A stretch of DNA of 64,000 bases from JAWRCU01 sp033542235 (GTDB lineage Bacteria > Pseudomonadota > Alphaproteobacteria > Rhizobiales > Rhizobiaceae). A program made the position numbers and the translations under genes. Every line of letters begins with the position of its first letter. Positions within the stretch are counted from its first letter, which is position 1. Below the pieces are notes generated by a model. That model made no database searches, had not been told where the DNA came from, and saw nothing but the letters and a program-made list of their open reading frames with translations. This document shows, in pieces, positions 27,836 to 36,062 of the stretch. Location of the stretch: NCBI RefSeq assembly GCF_033542235.1, contig NZ_JAWRCU010000003.1, positions 372,001-436,000 of the forward strand, written 5' to 3'.

Positions 27836-28498
27836 ATGCCCGACGCCATCGCACAACTGGCTGAGGTTAAGGCCAAGATCGCTGCGGCCGAACGGGCCGC
27901 CGAGCGCGAGCCGGGCTCGGTGACGCTGGTTGCGGTGTCGAAGACGTTCGATGCGGAGGCGATCCGCCCCGTTCTGGAGGTCGGCCATCGCATCTTCGGC
28001 GAGAACCGTGTGCAGGAGGCGGAAGGCAAGTGGCCGGCGCTGAAAGCAGAATTCACGGATATCGAACTGCACCTGATCGGCCCGCTCCAGTCCAACAAGG
28101 CAAAGCAGGCGGTCGCGCTGTTCGACGTGCTCGAGACGGTCGACCGCGACAGGATCGCCGCCGAGATCGCCAGGGAAATCGCCAAACAGGGCAAGGCGCC
28201 GAGGCTCTACGTGCAGGTGAACACGGGGTCGGAGCCACAGAAGGCAGGCATCGAGCCGACGGAGGCTGTCGCCTTCGTGGCGCGATGCCGCGATGTTCAC
28301 GGCCTCGCGATCGAGGGGTTGATGTGCATTCCGCCGCTGGAAGAAAATCCCGGCCCGCATTTCGCGCTGCTCGAAAAGCTGGCGCACCAGGCCGGCCTGT
28401 CGAAACTGTCGATGGGCATGTCCGCCGATTACGAGACGGCCATAGCATTCGGCGCGACCAGCGTCAGGGTGGGCTCGGCCATCTTCGGCGCGCGGTAG
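27836..28498 (+). CDS. yggS: YggS/PLPBP-family PLP homeostasis protein
   Basis: PLP-binding fold type III protein of 220 residues without known catalytic activity; it buffers PLP and affects amino-acid pools. LVAVSKTF holds the PLP lysine and FGENRVQEAEGKW, LHLIGPLQSNK and LSMGMSADYETAI are family hallmarks. The start is ATG 27836, with GGA six bases upstream; 27830 is an alternative. Divergent from leuS. Confidence 0.95.
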   Translation: MPDAIAQLAEVKAKIAAAERAAEREPGSVTLVAVSKTFDAEAIRPVLEVGHRIFGENRVQEAEGKWPALKAEFTDIELHLIGPLQSNKAKQAVALFDVLETVDRDRIAAEIAREIAKQGKAPRLYVQVNTGSEPQKAGIEPTEAVAFVARCRDVHGLAIEGLMCIPPLEENPGPHFALLEKLAHQAGLSKLSMGMSADYETAIAFGATSVRVGSAIFGAR

Positions 28499-28548
28499 TC
28501 CAGAGATTTGAAGGGCAGACTGATGACGGCGCCGGAGCGCTTCGCGCC

Positions 28549-28897
28549 CCCCTCTGTCCTGCCGGACATCTCCCCCACCAGGGGGGAGATTGGCCGTCAT
28601 CGAGGATTTCGCCAACCTGCGACGTTGGCGACTGGCGAAACCAAAGCGGCCGTCCGATCTCCCCCCTTGTGGACAGGGCAATCGCGTATGAGGTCGACCC
28701 CCACTCCGGTTCGCTTCGCGAACCACCTCTCCCCCGGTCGACGGGGGAGAGGAAGCGCCGGCCGCGATGACAGGCGCCTTTCCCCTCCCCTTTTGAGGGG
28801 GAGAGGTGCCGAGCGAAGCGAGGCGGAGTGGGGGTCTGCGCCGCCATATGCGATTGCCCTGCCCCTTGGGGGGGAGATGTCCGGGAGGACAGAGGGG
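28549..28897. repeat. Composite nested inverted repeat, no gene
   Basis: The gap between yggS and the LysR gene holds no convincing gene. It is a mosaic: outer 28-bp arms at 28549-28576 and 28870-28897 are reverse complements with one mismatch, and inside them a second inverted pair spans about 28696-28836 (GACCCCCACTCCG... CGGAGTGGGGGTC), itself containing the hairpin CTCTCCCCCG...CGGGGGAGAG. This looks like one repeat inserted into another. Confidence 0.8.
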
Positions 28898-28955
28898 AGC
28901 AACGTAGGGCGGCGACGTCGGATTACTACCTTGTCGTAGCAGACGTGGGTGCCAG

Positions 28956-29867
28956 TCACCTCGCTGGCCGCACATTCGCCGCAAGGAAATCGAGGAATGC
29001 TCGCACGCGGGCCGGCAGATGCCCGCCTTGACCGACATAGATGGCGTGAAGCAGCTCTTCGTCGCCGGGATTGAATTCCTCGAGCACTGGGACCAGCGTG
29101 CCGGCATCGATGTCCGGCTGCACGTGGTAGCGGGACAGGCGCCCGAGCCCTGCCCCGGCAAGCGCCAATAGCCGCATCGCCTCTCCGTCGCTCACCTGCG
29201 CGTTTCCCTGCGGCTGGAAGGTCAGGTCGTGTCCGCCTTGATCGCGAAACGGCCAACCCTCGACGAGCCGCGTGAAGCAGAAATCCAGGCAGTTATGGCC
29301 GGCAAGTTCGTGGGGCGAGCGCGGCGAACCGTGCTTGTCGAGATAGGCAGGCGATGCGACGACCACCATTCTGCTCTGCCAGAGCTTGCGCGCCACCAGG
29401 CGCGAATCGCGCAGCGGCCCGGCGCGTATGGCGACGTCGGCGCGCTCTTCCAGGAGGTCGACCACCTTGTCGGTGAGGGACATATCGATCACGACCCCGG
29501 GATGAAGCCCGAGAAATTTCGGGATGAGCGGCATCAAATAGTGCTGCCCGAACGGCACGTTGCAATTCACCCGCAACCGACCTCGCGGAACGGCGCCGGC
29601 CGCCGCCTCGCGTTCCGCCGTCTCGATCTCGCTCAGGATCCGCACCCCGCTCTCGTAAAAGGCTGCGCCCTCGGGCGTGAGCTGCAGCTTGCGCGTGGTG
29701 CGGTTGATGAGACGAGCGCCCAGCCTGTCCTCGAGACGGCCGATCAGCTTGCTGACCGCCGAAGGGGTCATGCCCAGCGTGCTCGCCGCGGCCGTCAACG
29801 TGCCGCGTTCAACCACGCGCACAAAGACTTCGATCTCGCCGGAGCGGTTTATGTCGAAACGCGCCAT
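28956..29867 (-). CDS. LysR-family transcriptional regulator
   Basis: 303 residues with an N-terminal helix-turn-helix (FVRVVERGTLTAAASTLGMTPSAVSKLIGRLEDRLGARL) and a LysR substrate-binding domain beginning near residue 90. Divergent from an MFS transporter gene 120 bp away, the classic arrangement for LysR control of an exporter. Confidence 0.95.
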   Translation of the reverse strand: MARFDINRSGEIEVFVRVVERGTLTAAASTLGMTPSAVSKLIGRLEDRLGARLINRTTRKLQLTPEGAAFYESGVRILSEIETAEREAAAGAVPRGRLRVNCNVPFGQHYLMPLIPKFLGLHPGVVIDMSLTDKVVDLLEERADVAIRAGPLRDSRLVARKLWQSRMVVVASPAYLDKHGSPRSPHELAGHNCLDFCFTRLVEGWPFRDQGGHDLTFQPQGNAQVSDGEAMRLLALAGAGLGRLSRYHVQPDIDAGTLVPVLEEFNPGDEELLHAIYVGQGGHLPARVRAFLDFLAANVRPAR

Positions 29868-29986
29868 TTGTGACTTGATCTCACAAATGAAGTGACTGGA
29901 GCAAGGCTGTTTCGTGAATGGCGGCGCGCCGATCTTGACGTGCGCCCCGCCTGTCGCGGGCTCCTACGCCAACGCCGAGACTTGCC

Positions 29987-31174
29987 ATGCCTCTAGCTCT
30001 CTACGCCCTCACTGCCGGTGCCTTCGGCATCGGTGTCACCGAATTCGTCATCATGGGACTGCTGCTCGAGGTCAGCACCAGCCTCGGGGTCACTATCTCG
30101 GCCGCCGGCTTTTTGATTTCCGGCTATGCGCTCGGGGTCGTCGCGGGCGCTCCGTTGCTCACCATCCTGACCAGTCGCTGGCCACGCAAGACAGTGTTGC
30201 TTGTCCTGATGGCTGTCTTCACCGCGGGCAATCTCATCAGCGCGCTGGCGCCCGACTACGCGACGCTGATGGCTGCTCGGGTGCTCACCTCCTTTGCGCA
30301 TGGGAGTTTCTTCGGCGTTGGTTCGGTCGTCGCGACCAGCCTCGTCCCGGAAAACAGGAAGGCGTCCGCGATCGCCATCATGTTCACGGGCCTGACGGTT
30401 GCCACGATCCTCGGCGTGCCGTTCGGCACATGGCTTGGCCAGTGGCTCGGCTGGCGCGCCACCTTCTGGGCAGTGACCGTGATTGGCGCCGTCGCTTTCG
30501 CAGTGATCGCGCTGCTTGTTCCCAGGAGCGCCGCGCCGAAGGAAGAGAGCGACCTCAGGCGCGATCTTGGGGTGCTCAGCCGCAGCTCCGTGCTGGTCGG
30601 CTTCGTCACCACGATCATCGGCTATGCAGGCGTCTTCGCTATATTCACCTATATCGCGCCGATGCTGACCGAGATCACCGGTTTCCCCGAAGCCGTCGTT
30701 TCGCCGGCGCTGGTCGTGTTCGGCGTCGGCCTGCTCCTCGGAAATCTCGTCGGCGGCAAGCTTGCGGATCGCTGGCTCGCGCCGACCTTGATCGGCAGCC
30801 TGCTGGCGCTCGCAATTGTGAGCTTTGCCATGACCTTCGCCCTTCATAGCAAGATTGGCGCAATCGCCTTTGTGGGCATGCTCGGTGCGGCTGCATTTGC
30901 CACCGTGCCGCCGCTGCAGATGTGGGTGCTGGAGAAGGCGAAAGGCGCCGGCCAGAGCCTTGCCTCCAGCCTCAACATCGCCGCCTTCAACCTTGGCAAC
31001 GCGGGTGGCGCCTGGCTTGGCGGCGTCGTCATCGACCACGGGCCTGGCCTTGGTGCCATTCCGTGGATCGCAGCGCTGGTAACGTCTGCCGGAGTGGCCG
31101 TCGCCCTCACCGGTTTGCGGCTGGACGCCGGCCGAAAGACGGGTCCGGTCGCAGCGCAGGCAACTGGATGCTGA
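29987..31174 (+). CDS. MFS transporter, drug/sugar efflux type
   Basis: 395-residue inner-membrane protein with 12 predicted helices. FGIGVTEFVIMGLL near the N-terminus is typical of the AraJ/YdhP-type DHA1 subgroup, and the loop-2/3 segment SRWPRKTVLL and the motif C-like region after ILGVPFGTWLG place it among proton-driven exporters. It is divergent from the LysR gene and 70 bp upstream of an aldo/keto reductase, probably one operon. Confidence 0.93.
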   Translation: MPLALYALTAGAFGIGVTEFVIMGLLLEVSTSLGVTISAAGFLISGYALGVVAGAPLLTILTSRWPRKTVLLVLMAVFTAGNLISALAPDYATLMAARVLTSFAHGSFFGVGSVVATSLVPENRKASAIAIMFTGLTVATILGVPFGTWLGQWLGWRATFWAVTVIGAVAFAVIALLVPRSAAPKEESDLRRDLGVLSRSSVLVGFVTTIIGYAGVFAIFTYIAPMLTEITGFPEAVVSPALVVFGVGLLLGNLVGGKLADRWLAPTLIGSLLALAIVSFAMTFALHSKIGAIAFVGMLGAAAFATVPPLQMWVLEKAKGAGQSLASSLNIAAFNLGNAGGAWLGGVVIDHGPGLGAIPWIAALVTSAGVAVALTGLRLDAGRKTGPVAAQATGC

Positions 31175-31244
31175 AGGCCGGCACGGCCGTGCCGCCGATC
31201 CTCAAGCCCTCAACTTCGATCTCGAATCGCAACGGAGAATGACC

Positions 31245-32279
31245 ATGGAATATCGACGTCTTGGCGCATCCGGCCTCAAGGTGCCGGCGCTCAGCTTCGG
31301 CACAGGAACTTTCGGCGGAACCGGCCCGCTGTTCGGCGCCTGGGGCCATGCCGATGCGAAGGAGGCAAGGCGGCTCGTCGACATCTGCCTTGAAGCGGGC
31401 GTCAACCTGTTCGACACGGCCGACGTCTACTCGAACGGCGCCTCGGAGGAGGTTCTCGGCGAGGCTCTCAAGGGCCGCCGTGACAAGGCGCTGATCTCGA
31501 CCAAGACATCGCTGCCGATGGGCGAAGGGCCGAACGATTCCGGCTCTTCGCGGTCCCGCCTCATCAAGGCGGTCGAGGATGCGCTGAGAAGGCTCGGGAC
31601 GGACTATATCGATCTCCTGCAGCTGCATGCTTTCGACGCCGGCACGCCGATCGAGGAGGTGCTTTCGACGCTCGACGCTCTCATTCGCGCCGGCAAGCTT
31701 CGTTATGTCGGCGTCTCCAACTTCTCCGGCTGGCAGCTGATGAAGTCGCTGGCTATCGCCGAGAAGCACGGCTGGCCGCGCTATGTGGCCCATCAGGTCT
31801 ATTATTCGCTGGTCGGCCGCGACTATGAGTGGGAGCTGATGCCGCTCGGGCTAGACCAGGGTGTCGGCGCGCTGGTGTGGAGCCCGCTCGGCTGGGGCCG
31901 GCTGACCGGCAAGCTGCGCCGCGGTCAGGCTTTGCCGGCGCAGAGTCGCCTGCACGATACCGCCGATTACGGTCCGCCGGTCGATGAGGAGCTGCTCTAC
32001 CGCATTGTCGATGTGCTCGACGAGATCGCCGAAGAGACGGGCAAGGCGATCCCCGAGATCGCCATCAACTGGCTGCTCGCGCGCCCGACGGTATCTTCCG
32101 TCATCATCGGCGCCCGCAACGAGGCGCAGCTGCGTCAGAACCTCGGTGCCGTCGGCTGGTCGCTGACCCCGGACCAGATCGCCCGGCTGGACAAGGAAAG
32201 CACGGTGACAGCGCCTTACCCCTACTCTCCCTATCGACGTCAGGAGGGCTTCGCGCGGCTCAATCCTCCTGTCGTTTGA
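31245..32279 (+). CDS. Aldo/keto reductase
   Basis: NADPH-dependent carbonyl reductase fold, 344 residues. The catalytic tetrad is visible: D in FDTADVYSNG, the following Y, K in LISTKTS, and H in LLQLHAFD. The C-terminal NADPH-binding part is SVIIGARNEAQLRQNL. ATG 31245 has GGAG seven bases upstream; the ATG at 31239 is too close to it. Likely co-transcribed with the exporter. Confidence 0.94.
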   Translation: MEYRRLGASGLKVPALSFGTGTFGGTGPLFGAWGHADAKEARRLVDICLEAGVNLFDTADVYSNGASEEVLGEALKGRRDKALISTKTSLPMGEGPNDSGSSRSRLIKAVEDALRRLGTDYIDLLQLHAFDAGTPIEEVLSTLDALIRAGKLRYVGVSNFSGWQLMKSLAIAEKHGWPRYVAHQVYYSLVGRDYEWELMPLGLDQGVGALVWSPLGWGRLTGKLRRGQALPAQSRLHDTADYGPPVDEELLYRIVDVLDEIAEETGKAIPEIAINWLLARPTVSSVIIGARNEAQLRQNLGAVGWSLTPDQIARLDKESTVTAPYPYSPYRRQEGFARLNPPVV

Positions 32280-32288
32280 CCGTTTCGC

Positions 32289-32494
32289 CAGAGCGGCGCG
32301 CGTTCGGCAGGAGCGCACGCCGCTCTAACCCTTTGTCTACGCACCGGATTTGTCCGAAAACCGCCGCGCACTTTCGGTCCGATGCGCTAGAGCGGCTTAC
32401 GCCCGGACAAATCCGGGCTGCCGCTCTATCCGTTTGTTTTTGCCGCATTTGTGCAACGCCAAGTGATTCCACTTGGCTGCAAAATGCTCTAGCG
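32289..32494. repeat. Two tandem RIME-like elements, no gene
   Basis: 32289-32388 repeats the RIME pattern of 18.4 and 21.2 kb (AGAGCGGCGCGCG...CGCCGCTCT, then GCACCGGATTTGTCCG...CGGTCCGATGCGC). 32388-32494 is a second, diverged unit with AGAGCGGCTTACGCCCGG...CCGGGCTGCCGCTCT and the palindrome CCAAGTGATTCCACTTGG. They fill the space between the aldo/keto reductase and glsB. Confidence 0.75.
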
Positions 32495-32625
32495 AAAAAA
32501 AGCAGTTCGTATTGCAGTCCTGGGTTGCATCGGATGCTGGATAACGGCCAGCGGACACAGTAGCTTCCGAAACGTCAGCCGGCGCGGCGGTGCCGCGTCG
32601 GCCGGTTGAAACGGAGGAGGAGACT

Positions 32626-32907
32626 ATGGAAGGCGCAGCGGCCGAAGGCACGAGCGTACTTTATCAAATCATCATCTGGATCATCGTCGGCGGAATTGCC
32701 GGCTGGCTGGCCGGACAGGTCGTCAAGGGCGGCGGCTTCGGGCTTGTGGGCGATATCGTGCTCGGCATCATCGGCGCGATCGTCGCGGGCTGGCTGTTGC
32801 CGGCGATCGGCATCTCGCTGGGCGGCGGCATCATCGGAGCCATTATCGCAGCGTTGATCGGTGCGATCATCGTTCTGGCGATCGTGAGATTGGTCAAGCG
32901 GGCGTAA
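32626..32907 (+). CDS. GlsB/YeaQ/YmgE-family membrane protein
   Basis: 93-residue, glycine-rich inner-membrane protein with three hydrophobic helices: IIIWIIVGGIAGWLAGQVVKG, GLVGDIVLGIIGAIVAGWLLPAIG and IIGAIIAALIGAIIVLAIVRLVKR. The family is stress-associated, of unknown biochemical role. ATG 32626 has a strong GGAGGAGG site; the upstream frame is not needed. Confidence 0.92.
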   Translation: MEGAAAEGTSVLYQIIIWIIVGGIAGWLAGQVVKGGGFGLVGDIVLGIIGAIVAGWLLPAIGISLGGGIIGAIIAALIGAIIVLAIVRLVKRA

Positions 32908-32920
32908 CATTGCGAGGCCC

Positions 32921-32947
32921 TTGCGCGGGCGCTCGGCGCCCGCGCAA
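32921..32947 (+). terminator. Hairpin after glsB-like gene
   Basis: TTGCGCGGGCG and CGCCCGCGCAA form a perfect 11-bp stem around the loop CTCGG, 13 bases past the stop codon. There is no strong T-run, but the stem is very stable. The rest of the gap to 33145 shows nothing recognisable. Confidence 0.7.
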
Positions 32948-33145
32948 ACCCTGCGCCGGCAGGCCTGGCGTCGTCTGGAGGCCTGGACGTTCGGTTCGGC
33001 GCTTTCCGGGCTTACGGACATCAATCCAAAAAGGCTCCGCAGCGGCGCCCCACCTCGTTTGAAGCGGACCGGCTTGGCTCTCCCTTTGCAACGTCGAAGG
33101 AGGCCGGACGAAGGATCCCACTTAGAAATCCATCCGGCCCTGGCG

Positions 33146-33418
33146 TCAGTGCAGGACGAGCTCGCCCTCAACGTTGCGCCATTCGTTCGGCGCGATGAGG
33201 CGCTTGTGCGTATAGCTTACCGAATGCAGCGGGCCGTCGAGCTTTTCCTGCCAGAAATCGATGAAGCGGTAGAGCGCCGGGAATTGCGGAGCGAGATCGT
33301 AGTGTTGCCAGATGAAGGTCTGCAACAAATGCGGGTGGTCCGGCATGTGGTAGAGGAACCTGGCCGTGGTCAGGCCATAGCCTTGCAGCATCAACTCTAG
33401 TTCGGATGTTTTGCGCAT
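33146..33418 (-). CDS. usg: Usg-family protein
   Basis: 90-residue protein conserved in Rhizobiales, of unknown function: ELELMLQGYGLTTARFLYHMPDHP, then QTFIWQHYDLAPQFPALYRFIDFWQ. ATG 33418 begins the conserved part; the extension to 33454 is unlikely. It is divergent from acs across about 290 bases that hold the acs promoter but no other recognisable gene. Confidence 0.88.
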   Translation of the reverse strand: MRKTSELELMLQGYGLTTARFLYHMPDHPHLLQTFIWQHYDLAPQFPALYRFIDFWQEKLDGPLHSVSYTHKRLIAPNEWRNVEGELVLH

Positions 33419-33710
33419 GGGTTGCCTTTCGCGACTCGCTTTGCTCCTCCACACAGGAAATTGTGCGACGCTGCCGTTAACCGTCTATTGAAATTTTCTG
33501 ATGACAGGACGGACTTCATTTGCAAAATCAAAAGCTTAGCAGCACCTCGACAAGGCTGCTGACAAACGGTTCCTCGATCGCTGGCACAAGCTTCACGGCT
33601 GCGAACATCTATGTTGCCCCTCGGTTCGGAATGATAATAATGCGCGCCGCAATCGCGGGTTCCGCGCACGCCCCAATGCCGACGAAAGACCAATCCTGGG
33701 AGGCTTCAGA

Positions 33711-35675
33711 ATGTCCGATGTCCAGCTTCATCGCGTCCAGCCGGCGTGGAAGAAGCACGCACTGATCGACAACGACACTTATCTCAAATGGTATGCCGAG
33801 AGCATCAAGAACCCCGATCGGTTCTGGGGCAAGCACGGCAAGCGGCTTGACTGGATCAAGCCCTACACCAAGGTCAAGAACACCTCCTTCGACGGAAAGG
33901 TGTCGATCAAATGGTTCGAGGACGGCCAGCTCAACGTCTCGGCGAATTGCATCGACCGGCACCTGAAGAAGCGCGGCAACCAGACGGCGATCATCTGGGA
34001 GGGCGACAACCCGTATGACGATCGCAGGATCACCTATAACGAGCTTTATGCCCATGTCTGCCGCTTCGCCAATGTGCTGAAGAAGCACGGCGTCAAGAAA
34101 GGCGACCGGGTCACGATCTACATGCCGATGATCCCGGAGACCGCCTATGCCATGCTCGCCTGCGCGCGCATCGGTGCGATCCATTCGGTTGTGTTCGGCG
34201 GCTTCTCGCCTGATTCGCTCGCCGGCCGCATAGAAGACTGCAAGTCGACCTTCGTGATCACAGCCGACGAGGGATTGCGCGGCGGCAGGACCATCCCGCT
34301 CAAGGAGAATACCGACAAGGCGATCGTGATTGCGGCGCGAGCCGGCGCCACGGTCGAGAAGGTGCTGGTCGTGCGCCGCACCGGCGGCAAGGTCAATTGG
34401 GTGGCCGGCCGCGATCTCTGGTATCACGAGGAGATCGCCACGGTTAAGCCGGAGTGCAAGCCGGAGAAGATGAAGGCGGAGGACCCGCTCTTCATCCTCT
34501 ACACCTCCGGCTCGACCGGCAAGCCGAAGGGCGTGCTGCACACGACCGGCGGCTATCTCGTCTTCGTGTCGATGACCCACCAGTATGTCTTCGACTACCA
34601 TGACGGCGACATCTACTGGTGCACGGCCGATGTCGGCTGGGTGACCGGCCACAGCTATATCCTCTACGGGCCGCTCGCGAACGGTGCGACGACGCTGATG
34701 TTCGAAGGCGTGCCGAACTACCCCTCGCCGTCGCGCTTCTGGGAAGTTGTCGACAAGCACCAGGTCAACATCTTCTACACGGCGCCGACCGCCATCCGCG
34801 CCCTGATGGGCGCCGGCGACAGCCATGTGAAGAAGGCTTCGCGCAAGTCTCTGCGCGTGCTGGGCACGGTCGGCGAGCCGATCAACCCGGAAGCCTGGGA
34901 ATGGTACTTCAACGTGGTCGGCGAGAAGCGCTGCCCGGTTGTCGACACCTGGTGGCAGACCGAAACGGGCGGCATCCTGATCACGCCGCTGCCGGGCGCC
35001 ACCGATCTCAAGGGAGGCTCGGCGACGCGGCCCTTCTTCGGCGTGCAGCCTCAGATCGTCGATGCCGACGGCAAGGTGCTGGAAGGTGCGGCAGCCGGCA
35101 ATCTCTGCATCGCCGATTCCTGGCCGGGGCAGATGCGCACCGTCTATGGCGACCACGACCGCTTCGTGCAGACCTATTTCTCCACCTACAAGGGCAAGTA
35201 CTTCACCGGCGACGGCTGCCGCCGCGACGAGGACGGCTATTACTGGATCACCGGCCGCGTCGACGACGTGATCAACGTCTCCGGCCACCGCCTCGGCACA
35301 GCGGAGGTGGAATCGGCACTGGTCAGCCACCCCAAGGTCTCGGAAGCGGCGGTCGTCGGCTATCCCCACGACATCAAGGGCCAGGGCATCTACTGCTATG
35401 TGACGCTGATGGCCGGCGAGCAAGGTTCGGAGGATCTGCGCAAGGAGCTCGTCGCCCATGTGCGCAAGGAGATCGGCGCCATCGCCAGCCCCGACAAGCT
35501 GCAGTTTGCCCCCGGCCTGCCGAAGACGCGCTCCGGCAAGATCATGCGCCGCATCCTGAGAAAGATCGCCGAGGATGATTTCGCAGCACTCGGCGACACA
35601 TCGACGCTCGCCGACCCGGCCGTCGTGGACGATCTGGTCACGAACCGGCAGAACAAGAAGGCGGCGGCGGCGTGA
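33711..35675 (+). CDS. acs: Acetyl-CoA synthetase
   Basis: Converts acetate, ATP and CoA to acetyl-CoA. 654 residues, normal length. The P-loop-like motif is YTSGSTGKPKG (264-274), WWQTETGG and the TGDGC hinge region are intact, and PKTRSGKIMRR carries the catalytic lysine (about K610) that is regulated by acetylation in homologs. GGGAGG lies seven bases before the ATG. The 692-codon minus-strand frame is its shadow. Confidence 0.98.
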   Translation: MSDVQLHRVQPAWKKHALIDNDTYLKWYAESIKNPDRFWGKHGKRLDWIKPYTKVKNTSFDGKVSIKWFEDGQLNVSANCIDRHLKKRGNQTAIIWEGDNPYDDRRITYNELYAHVCRFANVLKKHGVKKGDRVTIYMPMIPETAYAMLACARIGAIHSVVFGGFSPDSLAGRIEDCKSTFVITADEGLRGGRTIPLKENTDKAIVIAARAGATVEKVLVVRRTGGKVNWVAGRDLWYHEEIATVKPECKPEKMKAEDPLFILYTSGSTGKPKGVLHTTGGYLVFVSMTHQYVFDYHDGDIYWCTADVGWVTGHSYILYGPLANGATTLMFEGVPNYPSPSRFWEVVDKHQVNIFYTAPTAIRALMGAGDSHVKKASRKSLRVLGTVGEPINPEAWEWYFNVVGEKRCPVVDTWWQTETGGILITPLPGATDLKGGSATRPFFGVQPQIVDADGKVLEGAAAGNLCIADSWPGQMRTVYGDHDRFVQTYFSTYKGKYFTGDGCRRDEDGYYWITGRVDDVINVSGHRLGTAEVESALVSHPKVSEAAVVGYPHDIKGQGIYCYVTLMAGEQGSEDLRKELVAHVRKEIGAIASPDKLQFAPGLPKTRSGKIMRRILRKIAEDDFAALGDTSTLADPAVVDDLVTNRQNKKAAAA

Positions 35676-36062
35676 GGAGTGGGGCATGATCTCGAACGAA
35701 GGCCGGCGCAGCAGACAGTTGCTGACTTTCGGACAAGATCATGCTGCAAAAAATAAAGAGCTGGAGCAGGATCAATTCATCCTGCTCCAGCTCTCATTGC
35801 TTTTAGAGACTGTCGAGGCCTTGCTGCACCATTCCTAAGAACCCTTTCACACCATCGTAGGGAGAGGTCGCGAGAGGTGGCCACGCGATCGCCGAAGCGA
35901 AGTCTGCGGACGATGCGATCCGTAAGGACGAGAAACACGGGCCGGAGCTAAACCTGCGCAGAGCTCGGTTCGCTCTCTACCGCTTCGCCTCCATCACAGC
36001 GACCTGCCGGCTCGCCCCGCAAGACAAAGTTGTTCCAGCGAGCGAACTCGACGACCGCGCAA
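35676..36062. other. Intergenic: repeat, terminator and left edge of defence island
   Basis: Just after acs, GCATGATCT (35684-35692) and AGATCATGC (35736-35744) bound a 61-bp palindromic unit seen often between rhizobial genes. It is followed by the acs terminator. From about 35800 to 36062 I see no gene or motif; this unmarked stretch is where the accessory island joins the conserved chromosome. Confidence 0.6.
35758..35793 (+). terminator. Terminator after acs
   Basis: A perfect 15-bp stem (GAGCTGGAGCAGGAT and its reverse complement) with the 6-base loop CAATTC, followed by TCATTGCTTTT. It is the strongest terminator-like structure in this part of the window. Confidence 0.85.

Noticed and set aside
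28549..28897. Possible CRISPR-like repeat cluster
   Set aside because: Repeats are inverted and nested, not evenly spaced direct repeats with unique spacers; no cas genes in the window.
33609..35687. 692-codon minus-strand open frame
   Set aside because: Mirror of acs, whose motifs are intact; no ribosome-binding site or family.
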